Assembly: GCA_004299465.1 (NCBI GenBank)
Contig: SCST01000411.1
Coordinates: 1 to 7,153, forward strand
Reading direction: 5' to 3'
From: Methylovulum sp.
Lineage (GTDB): Bacteria; Pseudomonadota; Gammaproteobacteria; Methylococcales; Methylomonadaceae
DNA: 7,153 bases
The translations under genes and the position numbers were made by a program. The notes beneath the pieces are model-generated. The model made no database searches and was not told the origin of the DNA. It worked only from the letters and a program-made list of their open reading frames with translations. Positions 1 to 5,224 of the stretch are shown here, one piece after another. The first letter of the stretch is position 1. The number at the start of each line of letters is the position of its first letter.

Positions 1-7
1 TGAGAGT

Positions 8-115
8 GTAGAAACTATTTCACATACGGTGCAATCCGAGGCTGTTGAAATAGTTTCACAAGACAGCATAGACGAGCCAGTAAAAATAATTTCACAGTAC
101 GGTATTAACGACTTG
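8..115 (+). repeat. Three tandem 36-bp imperfect repeats within the coding frame
   Basis: Near-identical 17-mers begin at 8, 44 and 80 (gtagaaactatttcaca, gttgaaatagtttcaca, gtaaaaataatttcaca), so the period is exactly 36 bases or 12 codons. The encoded units start VETISHTV, VEIVSQDS and VKIISQYG. The repeat may continue upstream of the window. The period keeps frame, which suggests a repetitive protein segment and not a DNA-level array. Confidence 0.7.
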
Positions 116-318
116 GTACGCATTGCCTTTTATACGGTGAGCAAAGGCGTTAAGAAGCGCCAGGTGATCGCCCTGGATGGCTTTTACGTCAATGCCCTGA
201 TCTTAGTGGCCGGTATTGATAAAAGGGCGTGCCGGCATGGGTGCAACAGACTGTAGACGGCTGGGCAGCTTTTGACCCTGCATTGCCGATCACGAGGCAA
301 GTCAAATATCTACTCATT

Positions 319-324
319 AGGGAG
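319..324 (+). promoter_or_regulatory. Ribosome binding site for the 332 gene
   Basis: AGGGAG lies 7 bases before the ATG at 332 and fixes that start. It sits inside the 3' end of the preceding (-1 frame) coding region, as in overlapping phage genes. Confidence 0.7.
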
Positions 325-331
325 TTGACCC

Positions 332-580
332 ATGAAATACGTCGATGAAACCGTCCTACGCGAAGCAACGCAACTGTTGTCTGAGATCGACCACAACCCG
401 ACGCACCCGGTGAACAATGCCCGGCATCCGGCGCATAGCCAATGCGTCAAGGCTTACGAGCGGCTTGAGGCGTGGTGTCTTGAGCAGCAATTGATGCTAA
501 ATAGAATAAACACGGTGTTAGGCTGCGCTGGTGAGCCGGACTATTTTGATATGACGGATAACGGCGGCAGTTGTGGCTAA
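332..580 (+). CDS. Small hypothetical phage protein (82 aa)
   Basis: The start is supported by AGGGAG 7 bases upstream. The stop codon overlaps the start of the terminase small subunit gene by 8 bases, so the two genes are probably translationally coupled. The product is soluble and has no membrane segment. It has a His/Pro-rich stretch near residues 21-35 (HNPTHPVNNARHPAH), followed by a predicted helical part (CVKAYERLEAWCLEQQLML). Three of its four cysteines are scattered singly, so there is no obvious zinc motif. I do not recognise the family. Position just before terS is a usual place for small phage regulatory or accessory proteins, but nothing in the sequence shows a function. Confidence 0.65.
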   Translation: MKYVDETVLREATQLLSEIDHNPTHPVNNARHPAHSQCVKAYERLEAWCLEQQLMLNRINTVLGCAGEPDYFDMTDNGGSCG

Positions 581-1331
581 GCTATCTAAGGCAGAATGGG
601 CAGCGGCCCGTAAGCGTTGGGAGGACGATCCACGGGATGGTTTCGCATGGCTGGTAGACGACTTAAGCAATGTCGTGACTCGGTCGGCTATCGGTAAAAT
701 GGCCAAGCGTAGCGGATGGTCTAAGGGCTCAACAACAGACACTGAAAAAGTCTCTCGCCCGGTTAAAAACGTCCCGCCTCAAAAGTCACCACCGGGACGC
801 CCTACGGATTATTGCGTAGACTTCAACGACCAGGCGAAAAAGCTTTGTATGTTAGGTCACACCAACGATGACCTTGCTTTTTTCTTTGAGGTTTCGCCGA
901 CGACTATAGACACTTGGCTACTAAAGTACCCTGAATTTCTGGGCGCGGTGAAGGCTGGGCGGATTGTTGCTGATGCGAATGTCGCCGCAAGCCTTTACGA
1001 GCGGGCCGTAGGCTATTCCTGTGTCGAGACTAAGGTGTTTTGTGTCGGCGGTGAAATAATCACCCATGATGTCATCAAGCACTATCCGCCTGAAGTCGGT
1101 GCCGCTAAGTATTGGCTGAATAATCGGCAACCGGAGCTGTGGAAAGAGAAAGTGGTGCTGGAACAGGATATGACTGTATCAATGGTGCCCACTGAGGAAC
1201 TGGACGCCATCCATGAAAGGAACTTGCTCATTCAAAAAGAGAAGGCCAAGGCGATACTGGGCAGGGCGCACCGTCTGGGTATTTGCAGTTACATTGAAGG
1301 GGCTGAGCAAGCAGCGCCAGAAGAAAGTTAA
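573..1331 (+). CDS. terS: Phage terminase small subunit
   Basis: Small terminase subunits bind phage DNA at the packaging start site and hand it to the large-subunit ATPase/nuclease. The 252-aa product has two DNA-binding-type segments. Residues 9-52 carry the pattern W..ARKRWEDDPRDGFAWL followed by a helix-turn-helix-like TRSAIGKMAKRSGWSKG. Residues 85-125 carry a second helix-turn-helix (LGHTNDDLAFFFEVSPTTID). The block around 126-195 is typical of this family: AGRIVADANVAASLYERAVG, then IKHYPPEVGAAKYWLNNRQP and W. The C-terminus (207-235) is charged and helical, as expected for oligomerisation. The GTG start overlaps the upstream gene, and the next in-frame Met (residue 43) would remove the conserved N-terminal block. 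No large subunit gene follows, so the protein has no local packaging partner. Family call is secure; activity is doubtful. Confidence 0.9.
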   Translation: MAKLSKAEWAAARKRWEDDPRDGFAWLVDDLSNVVTRSAIGKMAKRSGWSKGSTTDTEKVSRPVKNVPPQKSPPGRPTDYCVDFNDQAKKLCMLGHTNDDLAFFFEVSPTTIDTWLLKYPEFLGAVKAGRIVADANVAASLYERAVGYSCVETKVFCVGGEIITHDVIKHYPPEVGAAKYWLNNRQPELWKEKVVLEQDMTVSMVPTEELDAIHERNLLIQKEKAKAILGRAHRLGICSYIEGAEQAAPEES

Positions 1332-1607
1332 AAGCGAAGGCATTTAACCGACGGACAACGCGCTTCGGTGGCGGCTAAGCTGGCGAATATGCCGCGCGGT
1401 GGAAATGGAAGTAACCAATTTAGCAAACTTGCAAATTTGCAGAATAGCGCAGTCACCCAAACCCAAGCCGCCGAGATGCTAAACGTATCGCCGCGCAATG
1501 TGGCGACAGCTAAAAAAGTACACGAAGAAGCCATACCAGAAATCACTAAAAAAATGGATAGCGGCGAATTATCCGTAGCGGCAAGGCTACGGTTTAATCG
1601 TCATTAA
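1332..1607 (+). pseudogene. Fragment of a ParB-like / helix-turn-helix protein
   Basis: The frame is the same as that of the terminase small subunit and begins directly after its TAA. It reads KRRHLTDGQRASVAAKLANM, then a low-complexity linker (NGSNQFSKLANLQNSAV), then a helix-turn-helix (TQTQAAEMLNVSPRNVATAK) and VHEEAIPEITKKMDSGELSVAA. This RRHLT..QR..VAA.LANM plus HTH arrangement is the segment after the ParB/Srx domain in ParB-like phage and plasmid proteins, some of which are fused to adenine methyltransferases. Both the ParB domain and the C-terminal part are missing. The last residues (RLRFNRH) run into the 3' end of the opposite-strand acetyltransferase gene and look like junction sequence. 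A 79-aa product from GTG 1368 is possible but has no visible ribosome binding site. Most likely a deletion remnant. Confidence 0.6.
1573..1592. repeat. Short inverted repeat at the boundary of the toxin-antitoxin module
   Basis: CCGTAGC (1573-1579) and GCTACGG (1586-1592) form a 7-bp stem with a 6-base loop. It overlaps the stop codon of the acetyltransferase gene and the point where the ParB-like fragment loses family resemblance. On the + strand only TTT follows, and on the - strand no T-run follows, so a terminator role is weak. Confidence 0.4.
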
Positions 1608-2105
1608 ATCAAAAAACATAAGTCTGGTTTTATCTGATTCGTCACTGGATAACGAAAATGAAAAACCATTTTTCAAATAAAAATTGATCGCCTTTGGATT
1701 GTTATAGGCATCGACAATGATAAATCTACATCCGGTTTTATTGCCATTGGTAAACCAGTCCTTAATAAAGGACAGTAAGCCAGTTCCCACGCCGTTACCA
1801 TGCGATTCGCGATCAACACCAAGCCGTCCAATTTTTACTGCGGGCAAAGTGGGGTATCGTTTACTTGGGGCAACACGTCTTGCATGTCGCTTAAAAGCAG
1901 AGCCGGTTAATAATTGCCGCTTAACCGCATCATTAGAAACAGCGAAAAAAGCAATTGTCTTTCCTGATTCAATCATTGCGTAGGTTACTGATACCAACTC
2001 GCTACACGCCAGCCTTGAGTCTTTAAAGAAAAACTCGTTAAGGTCATCGTCACCACAATCAAATGTAGTGTCACGATCATCATCAATGCCCAGACGAACT
2101 AGCAC
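1587..2105 (-). CDS. GNAT acetyltransferase, probable TacT-type toxin
   Basis: Toxins of this group use acetyl-CoA to acetylate the aminoacyl group of charged tRNAs and so stop translation. That is known for TacT, AtaT and KacT and is inferred here. From GTG 2105 the product is 172 aa, matching the usual size. It has the acetyl-CoA binding loop at about residues 99-108 (RESHGNGVGTG), preceded by the strand KIGRLGVD. Near residues 138-147 comes the C-terminal Tyr region (INFYLKNGF), where TacT-like enzymes keep their catalytic Tyr. The frame is open further up to ATG 2174, but the extra 23 residues lie entirely inside the upstream gene and look unlike the family, which begins close to RLGIDDDRDTTF. 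The start thus overlaps the antitoxin stop by 23 bases, a typical translational coupling. The module is AT-richer than its neighbours, consistent with separate acquisition. An ordinary GNAT enzyme is a weaker alternative. Confidence 0.82.
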   Translation of the reverse strand: MLVRLGIDDDRDTTFDCGDDDLNEFFFKDSRLACSELVSVTYAMIESGKTIAFFAVSNDAVKRQLLTGSAFKRHARRVAPSKRYPTLPAVKIGRLGVDRESHGNGVGTGLLSFIKDWFTNGNKTGCRFIIVDAYNNPKAINFYLKNGFSFSLSSDESDKTRLMFFDLMTIKP

Positions 2106-2280
2106 AATAACGCTCGTAGTCTTCCATGTTGTTAAAGACTCGCATTTTTTTACCCGCGTCTTTAATCCTGGCATACTCTTCCGGGCTTACCTTCTTGCCT
2201 TCGTTTTCTTTCATCCACGCTTCAAATCGGCGTGCGTCCTTGCCGGTTAGTACCGGCGTGTCTTTTATGGGAGTTGCCAT
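2083..2280 (-). CDS. Putative antitoxin of the GNAT toxin (65 aa)
   Basis: The ATG at 2280 follows a strong Shine-Dalgarno sequence (AAGGAAAGG, about 5 bases away), so it is preferred over the in-frame TTG at 2349. The product begins MATPIKDTPVLTGKDARRFE and continues with WMKENEGKKVSPEEYARIKD. It is small, charged and helical. It is not a DUF1778 ribbon-helix-helix protein of the TacA/KacA kind: the N-terminal strand and RHH pattern are missing. Short proteins opening with (M)xxPIKxTPVLxGKDAxRF next to GNAT genes are familiar to me as an alternative antitoxin type. Role is assigned mainly from the 23-base overlap with the downstream acetyltransferase gene. It probably neutralises the toxin and may repress the shared promoter; the latter is a guess, as no DNA-binding fold is evident. 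Confidence 0.7.
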   Translation of the reverse strand: MATPIKDTPVLTGKDARRFEAWMKENEGKKVSPEEYARIKDAGKKMRVFNNMEDYERYCASSSGH

Positions 2281-2282
2281 GT

Positions 2283-2291
2283 GTCCTTTCC
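2283..2291 (-). promoter_or_regulatory. Ribosome binding site of the antitoxin gene
   Basis: On the minus strand AAAGGAAAGGA precedes ATG 2280 by a few bases. It is far stronger than the site of the downstream toxin gene, in line with antitoxin excess, and it decides the antitoxin start against the upstream TTG. Confidence 0.65.
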
Positions 2292-2321
2292 TTTGGTTAG
2301 TGTTGGTGTTTTGTATCGGAT

Positions 2322-2349
2322 AGTTTAGCAGTGATTGATAGGCGCTCAA
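2322..2349 (-). promoter_or_regulatory. Candidate sigma-70 promoter of the toxin-antitoxin operon
   Basis: On the minus strand TTGAGC (-35, plus-strand 2344-2349) and TAAACT (-10, plus-strand 2322-2327) are spaced by 16 bases. Each matches 4 of 6 consensus positions. Placed about 40 bases before the antitoxin start, it is the best candidate in the intergenic stretch, but both boxes are weak. Confidence 0.3.
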
Positions 2350-2386
2350 ATAGCTTAAAAGGACAAATTAGGAAAACCCAGCAAAA

Positions 2387-2400
2387 CGCCTAGTCAGGCG
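2387..2400 (-). repeat. Small hairpin, possible weak terminator on the minus strand
   Basis: CGCCT (2387-2391) pairs with AGGCG (2396-2400) around a 4-base loop. On the minus strand the stem is followed by TTTT, so it could end transcription entering the toxin-antitoxin module from the right. The stem is only 5 bp. It may also mark the right edge of the inserted module. Confidence 0.25.
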
Positions 2401-2440
2401 GCGTCATTATTTGGCCTCATAAAAAAGACGAGACTAAACA

Positions 2441-4846
2441 ATGCCAAATTTAATGACTAGAAAACTGGGCGCAGCGCCCGGTGTACAACTCAATCCTTTA
2501 CAGGACAATTCCGAAATCACCGTTGATAAGCGCGACCAATTCTTCGCCGGAATGTTGCGCTTGTCCCGTGGGCGCATCGACAAGCCGTTCTTGGTGTTGC
2601 CCAGCAACATTCAGGACAAAATAGGGCGAGGCGGCCCACTGGGGAAAGGCACCAACGATTATAAAAGCTATGTCGCCGTTGTCGAAGCCTTAAAGAATGG
2701 TGCCGCCGGTGCCGTGCTGCAACGCTTGGTGAGTTCAGATTCAAAGAATAAGTATATTGTTGCTAAGGCGGGTACCAGTATCACGCTAAGTCCGACTATT
2801 CATGATGGCATTTGCAAGTCAATTAACGTAACCAACCCAGGAACGGCGGCTTACCCCATGCCGACGGTTACCTTTGCCGGCCCAGGAACGGGCGCTGATG
2901 CTCCCGCTAACGCGAGCGTTGCGGTAAAAGTTGATAAGGACGGGGCTATCGTTGGCGTTGATGTATCAGGCGGCGTCCGATTCACAAACGACACAACCAT
3001 CACTTTCGGCGGTGCAGGCGGATCAGGTGCCGTTGCCCATTTCACCGGCGTTAAAAACGGCGAATTGACTAATGCAAAAGTCGTGATTACTGCCGCCGGT
3101 ACTGGCTACCCACATCCTACGGTTGCGGCCACAGTAGGTACCGGAGCAGAGTTTTACACGACGCTGTATGTAACAGGCAACAAAGCCGGAAAAATCAAAG
3201 CGATTACCGTTGCAAAGCCGGGTATTGACTACAAGCTTTGGAACTATCCCCTCACACCAACAGTAATCACCATTTCAGGCGGCACCGGAGCAAGCGCTAC
3301 GGCTAAGCTGGTTGATATTGACGATGGCGTTATCACGGCCATTACAGCGCCAAACGCTTTCGGGGAATACTATCTTGACGATGCCCCGACAATTTCTATA
3401 AAAAATAAGCGTAGTGGAGATGGCACGGGCAGCGGCGCAAAGGCCGTGGCTACTGTTGTTGATGGTGATATTGACACGATCACCGTGACTAATGGTGGAT
3501 CAGGCTACGTCGAGGCAAAAACCATTATCACGGCAAACGTCGCAATTAACCCTGACATTGTTATTCGTCCCGACTTACCCGATCCTGATGAGGAACCGTA
3601 TTTATTCGCCATCAAAGACCTTGAGTGCTTCAACGAAGGGCTTTATATCTCATTGCACTGCGAAGAAAAACGTAACTCAAGCGGCAATAAAATTGCTAAT
3701 GACCTTTTGTCGATACGCATCATTGATCCATTGAAGCCAAACCGATACCGCTATGAGTTTATCGGCAGGTTATCTGATGGCGGGCGAGATGACTTTGGCG
3801 CTTCAACATTTTTGCCCGATGTCGTGTCGCGTAAAACAGATACCACTGAGTTTTATGTCGGGCAGGATGCCACCATTTCGCCTAATTCCAGTGTGTACGG
3901 CTATGACGAAGACGACCAGGAAATGCGGTTTACCAGCGACTTGTTGAAACCCTTCATTGAAGGTTCGCTGGCTTTTGATGCGTCAACTTATGCGAATGCA
4001 AGACGCAAGCTTGTTTCAAGCACATTGGATTTTGCCTACATTTCATCGCTGGACACCGATTTAGTAGCGCCCATCAAAGAGCTGATGCAGGTTGCCTACG
4101 AAACTAACCGCAATCTGCGCTTTGATGTGCAGGGCGATACCGTCTTAGAGGCCATATCATTCAAAGACTCGCTGGCGATTGAAACGCGCCTTGAAAACCA
4201 TTTGATCCATGCCTTCTGGACACCGTTGCTGGTTGAAGACCCGACCGCTGGCAATGGCTCGATGCAAATGGGTTCGGCAACGCTGAATATCGCGATGGCT
4301 TGCTTCAGGAACGCGCACAAAGACGCTAAAGGCTTCGCCCCCAAGCATTACCCGATCATGGGCAGGAACTGGGCGCTTAACAAAGTGCGTAAGAACATCA
4401 GGCAGTTGGTTAGTTTAAGCCGGGCGCAGCTCGATATGTTGTCCCGTGCCAATATTAACCCGGTCATTTATGAGGACGGCAATTACATTTTCTCGGACTG
4501 CTTGACCTGTGCGGATGTCGATGTGAGCTTGCGTAAACTGATTGCCGTCACGGATATGTCAACGTCGATAGACGACGCGGCTGTCCGGTTCTGTAATGTC
4601 ATGAAAGGCTACCCGATCAACGAGGCCATCAAGCAAACCAAGGACTTTTTAAAGTCTATGTTTGAGGGCGCAGAGGCGGCGGGCTGGTTAGTGCCATCGA
4701 ATGACCCGGATATGTTGGGTAAGTCGTTCAAGTATGACGTGTTCGCCAGTCCTGATCGCCCTTATGACGTGTTCATCGTGAATTATTGGGTGCGCTACCA
4801 AGGCACGGCTCGTCAAATATTCATTACGCAGACCTATACCCGATAA
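2441..4846 (+). CDS. Contractile phage tail sheath protein with internal Gly-rich repeats
   Basis: Sheath subunits polymerise around the tail tube and contract to drive it through the host envelope. The N-terminal part (about 1-110) has the sheath-type segment QFFAGMLRLSRGRIDKPFLV followed by YVAVVEALKNGAAGAVLQRL. The C-terminal core (about 380-801) is family-typical: GRNWALNKVRKNIRQLVSL (641-659), DMLSRANINPVIYEDGNYIF (665-684), LTCADVDVSLRKLIAVTDMS (688-707), and the end YDVFIVNYWVRYQGTARQIF plus ITQTYTR. In this family the C-terminal strand links neighbouring subunits. Residues about 120-372 are an insertion of five to six Gly-rich repeats. At 801 aa the protein is longer than the usual 400-700. 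The frame is intact. A weak purine site (GACGAG) precedes ATG 2441 by about 9 bases. The tail tube gene normally next in line is broken here. Confidence 0.88.
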   Translation: MPNLMTRKLGAAPGVQLNPLQDNSEITVDKRDQFFAGMLRLSRGRIDKPFLVLPSNIQDKIGRGGPLGKGTNDYKSYVAVVEALKNGAAGAVLQRLVSSDSKNKYIVAKAGTSITLSPTIHDGICKSINVTNPGTAAYPMPTVTFAGPGTGADAPANASVAVKVDKDGAIVGVDVSGGVRFTNDTTITFGGAGGSGAVAHFTGVKNGELTNAKVVITAAGTGYPHPTVAATVGTGAEFYTTLYVTGNKAGKIKAITVAKPGIDYKLWNYPLTPTVITISGGTGASATAKLVDIDDGVITAITAPNAFGEYYLDDAPTISIKNKRSGDGTGSGAKAVATVVDGDIDTITVTNGGSGYVEAKTIITANVAINPDIVIRPDLPDPDEEPYLFAIKDLECFNEGLYISLHCEEKRNSSGNKIANDLLSIRIIDPLKPNRYRYEFIGRLSDGGRDDFGASTFLPDVVSRKTDTTEFYVGQDATISPNSSVYGYDEDDQEMRFTSDLLKPFIEGSLAFDASTYANARRKLVSSTLDFAYISSLDTDLVAPIKELMQVAYETNRNLRFDVQGDTVLEAISFKDSLAIETRLENHLIHAFWTPLLVEDPTAGNGSMQMGSATLNIAMACFRNAHKDAKGFAPKHYPIMGRNWALNKVRKNIRQLVSLSRAQLDMLSRANINPVIYEDGNYIFSDCLTCADVDVSLRKLIAVTDMSTSIDDAAVRFCNVMKGYPINEAIKQTKDFLKSMFEGAEAAGWLVPSNDPDMLGKSFKYDVFASPDRPYDVFIVNYWVRYQGTARQIFITQTYTR
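2798..3556 (+). repeat. Five to six Gly-rich ~45-residue repeats inside the sheath gene
   Basis: Residues about 120-372 repeat a pattern of the form G-x-I-x-x-I-T-V-T-x-G-G-x-G-Y, then P-T-[VI]-x-[IF]-x-G-G-x-G-x-G-A-x-A-x-[VL], then a short acidic D-x-D-G turn. Units begin near residues 123, 168, 207, 250, 297 and 344. The clearest copies read ITVTNGGSGYVEAKTII (346-362) and TVITISGGTGASATAKLVDI (274-293). The units are diverged at the protein level, so this is an old duplication. Beta-rich units of this kind occur in surface-exposed phage proteins; decoration or adhesion on the sheath exterior is inferred. Confidence 0.75.
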
Positions 4847-4854
4847 CCACGCTT

Positions 4855-4879
4855 AGCCCGGCCTTAGCGCCGGGCTTTT
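4855..4879 (+). terminator. Terminator-like hairpin after the sheath gene
   Basis: AGCCCGGC (4855-4862) pairs perfectly with GCCGGGCT (4869-4876) around the loop CTTAGC, and TTTTA follows. It lies 8 bases after the sheath stop. It also lies directly before a ribosome binding site, so partial termination setting the sheath to tube ratio, or a stem protecting the upstream mRNA, is as likely as full termination. Confidence 0.7.
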
Positions 4880-4891
4880 AGGAGAAGAACC

Positions 4892-5122
4892 ATGCAGTCA
4901 AATGAATTTTGTGACGCACTGGGTGGCATCATCAAAACATTGCTCATGGCTCAACTAGGTCGTTGCTGGTTCGGCATCTTGAGCCGCCGCCTGCTTAAAC
5001 GAGGCAGTTTCACCTCAACTGAAGTTTTGAATCAGCGTATCCTTGCCTTTATTGAGTTCTTCAATGCAACTTTGGCAAAGCCGTTTCGCTGGACTTATAT
5101 TGGTAAACCTTTGCTCGTATAG
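4892..5122 (+). CDS. Chimeric reading frame: start of a lost tail gene joined to IS630 transposase C-terminus
   Basis: A good ribosome binding site (AGGAG, 4880-4884, 7 bases before ATG) and position after the sheath indicate that this was the start of the next tail gene, usually the tail tube. Only about 14 codons (MQSNEFCDALGGII) can belong to it. From 4933 the DNA is transposase sequence, first out of frame, then in frame from WFGILSRRLLKRGSFTST through LAFIEFFNATLAKPFRWTYI to the end. The 76-aa product would therefore be a fusion. It may be translated because the signals are intact, but no function can be expected from a tail fragment lacking the transposase catalytic residues. The origin from a tail tube gene is inferred from gene order alone. 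Confidence 0.4.
   Translation: MQSNEFCDALGGIIKTLLMAQLGRCWFGILSRRLLKRGSFTSTEVLNQRILAFIEFFNATLAKPFRWTYIGKPLLV
4933..5122 (+). pseudogene. 3' fragment of IS630-family transposase gene
   Basis: The piece opens with caaaacattgctcatggctc, which in the ancestral frame reads KHCSWLN, equivalent to the PKHSSWLNQVEIWF block of IS630 transposases. The next codon is TAG where Gln (CAG) is expected. The following Glu codon, the third acidic residue of the DDE triad, is replaced, and one base is missing before WFGILSRRLLKRGSF. From there the frame is intact to the normal C-terminus (KPFRWTYIGKPLLV). The fragment therefore has a nonsense change, a frameshift and loss of a catalytic residue. Its missing 5' part corresponds to the minus-strand piece at 6591-7153. 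The element's right end should lie shortly after 5122, perhaps near 5154, but the terminal repeat cannot be verified because the other end is outside the window. Confidence 0.82.
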
Positions 5123-5166
5123 GTTATCCGATATATTTCAGGAGCTGGGTACTAGGTTGTCTCGCC

Positions 5167-5207
5167 AGCCTGAACCCGATGCCATCATTGGCATTCGGGG
5201 TCAGGCT
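5167..5207. repeat. Long imperfect hairpin downstream of the EF-hand gene
   Basis: AGCCTGAACCCGATGCCA (5167-5184) pairs with 5189-5207 (TGGCATTCGGGGTCAGGCT) around the loop TCAT. There is one A/G mismatch and one bulged T. It begins 18 bases after the EF-hand stop codon and may end its transcript or that of the transposase remnant from the other side. Neither strand has a T-run after the stem, so factor-independent termination would be weak. A REP-like extragenic element is the alternative. Confidence 0.55.
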
Positions 5208-5224
5208 ATTAGCAGTGAATGAAG

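Larger units (their letters stand above)
2..348 (+). pseudogene. 3' part of unrecognised phage-type gene, apparently frameshifted
   Basis: The reading frame is open from the left edge, so the gene starts outside the window. It runs in one frame to a TAG at 254-256. Near 221-226 (a run of four A and three G) coding appears to move to the -1 frame. That frame stays open for 40 codons to a TGA at 346-348 and reads like protein (GVPAWVQQTVDGWAAFDP, then ITRQVKYLLIRELTHE). A single A lost from the A-run would explain it, giving DKKGVPAW in an intact gene. Coding to 348 would overlap the next start by 17 bases, as expected in a compact phage operon. The N-terminal visible part has three 12-residue repeats (VETIS, VEIVS, VKIIS). 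I do not recognise the family. A 75-aa product starting at GTG 29 is possible but lacks a clear ribosome binding site. A programmed -1 shift is less likely because no classic X XXY YYZ site is in phase. Confidence 0.5.

Noticed and set aside
8..115. Possible CRISPR array or iteron set at the 36-bp repeats
   Set aside because: Units are diverged, contiguous with a coding frame and keep the codon phase; there are no spacers of constant length between identical repeats.
218..230. Programmed -1 ribosomal frameshift site at gataaaaggg
   Set aside because: The slip would need Lys-tRNA to re-pair on TAA; no heptamer of the classic kind is in phase and no clear downstream stem was seen. A one-base deletion is simpler.
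1573..1592. Integron attC-like site at the end of the acetyltransferase gene
   Set aside because: Only one short inverted repeat is present, with no paired core sites and no integrase; plain junction hairpin is the safer description.
2106..2174. N-terminal extension of the acetyltransferase from ATG 2174 (195 aa)
   Set aside because: The 23 extra residues are the antitoxin gene read in another frame and do not resemble GNAT N-termini; GTG 2105 fits the family length.
2281..2349. N-terminal extension of the antitoxin from TTG 2349 (88 aa)
   Set aside because: The strong ribosome binding site is next to ATG 2280, the family-like sequence starts there, and the TTG itself forms the best -35 box.
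2517..3045. Minus-strand open frames opposite the sheath gene
   Set aside because: They mirror the Gly/Ala-rich repeat coding and have no independent evidence.
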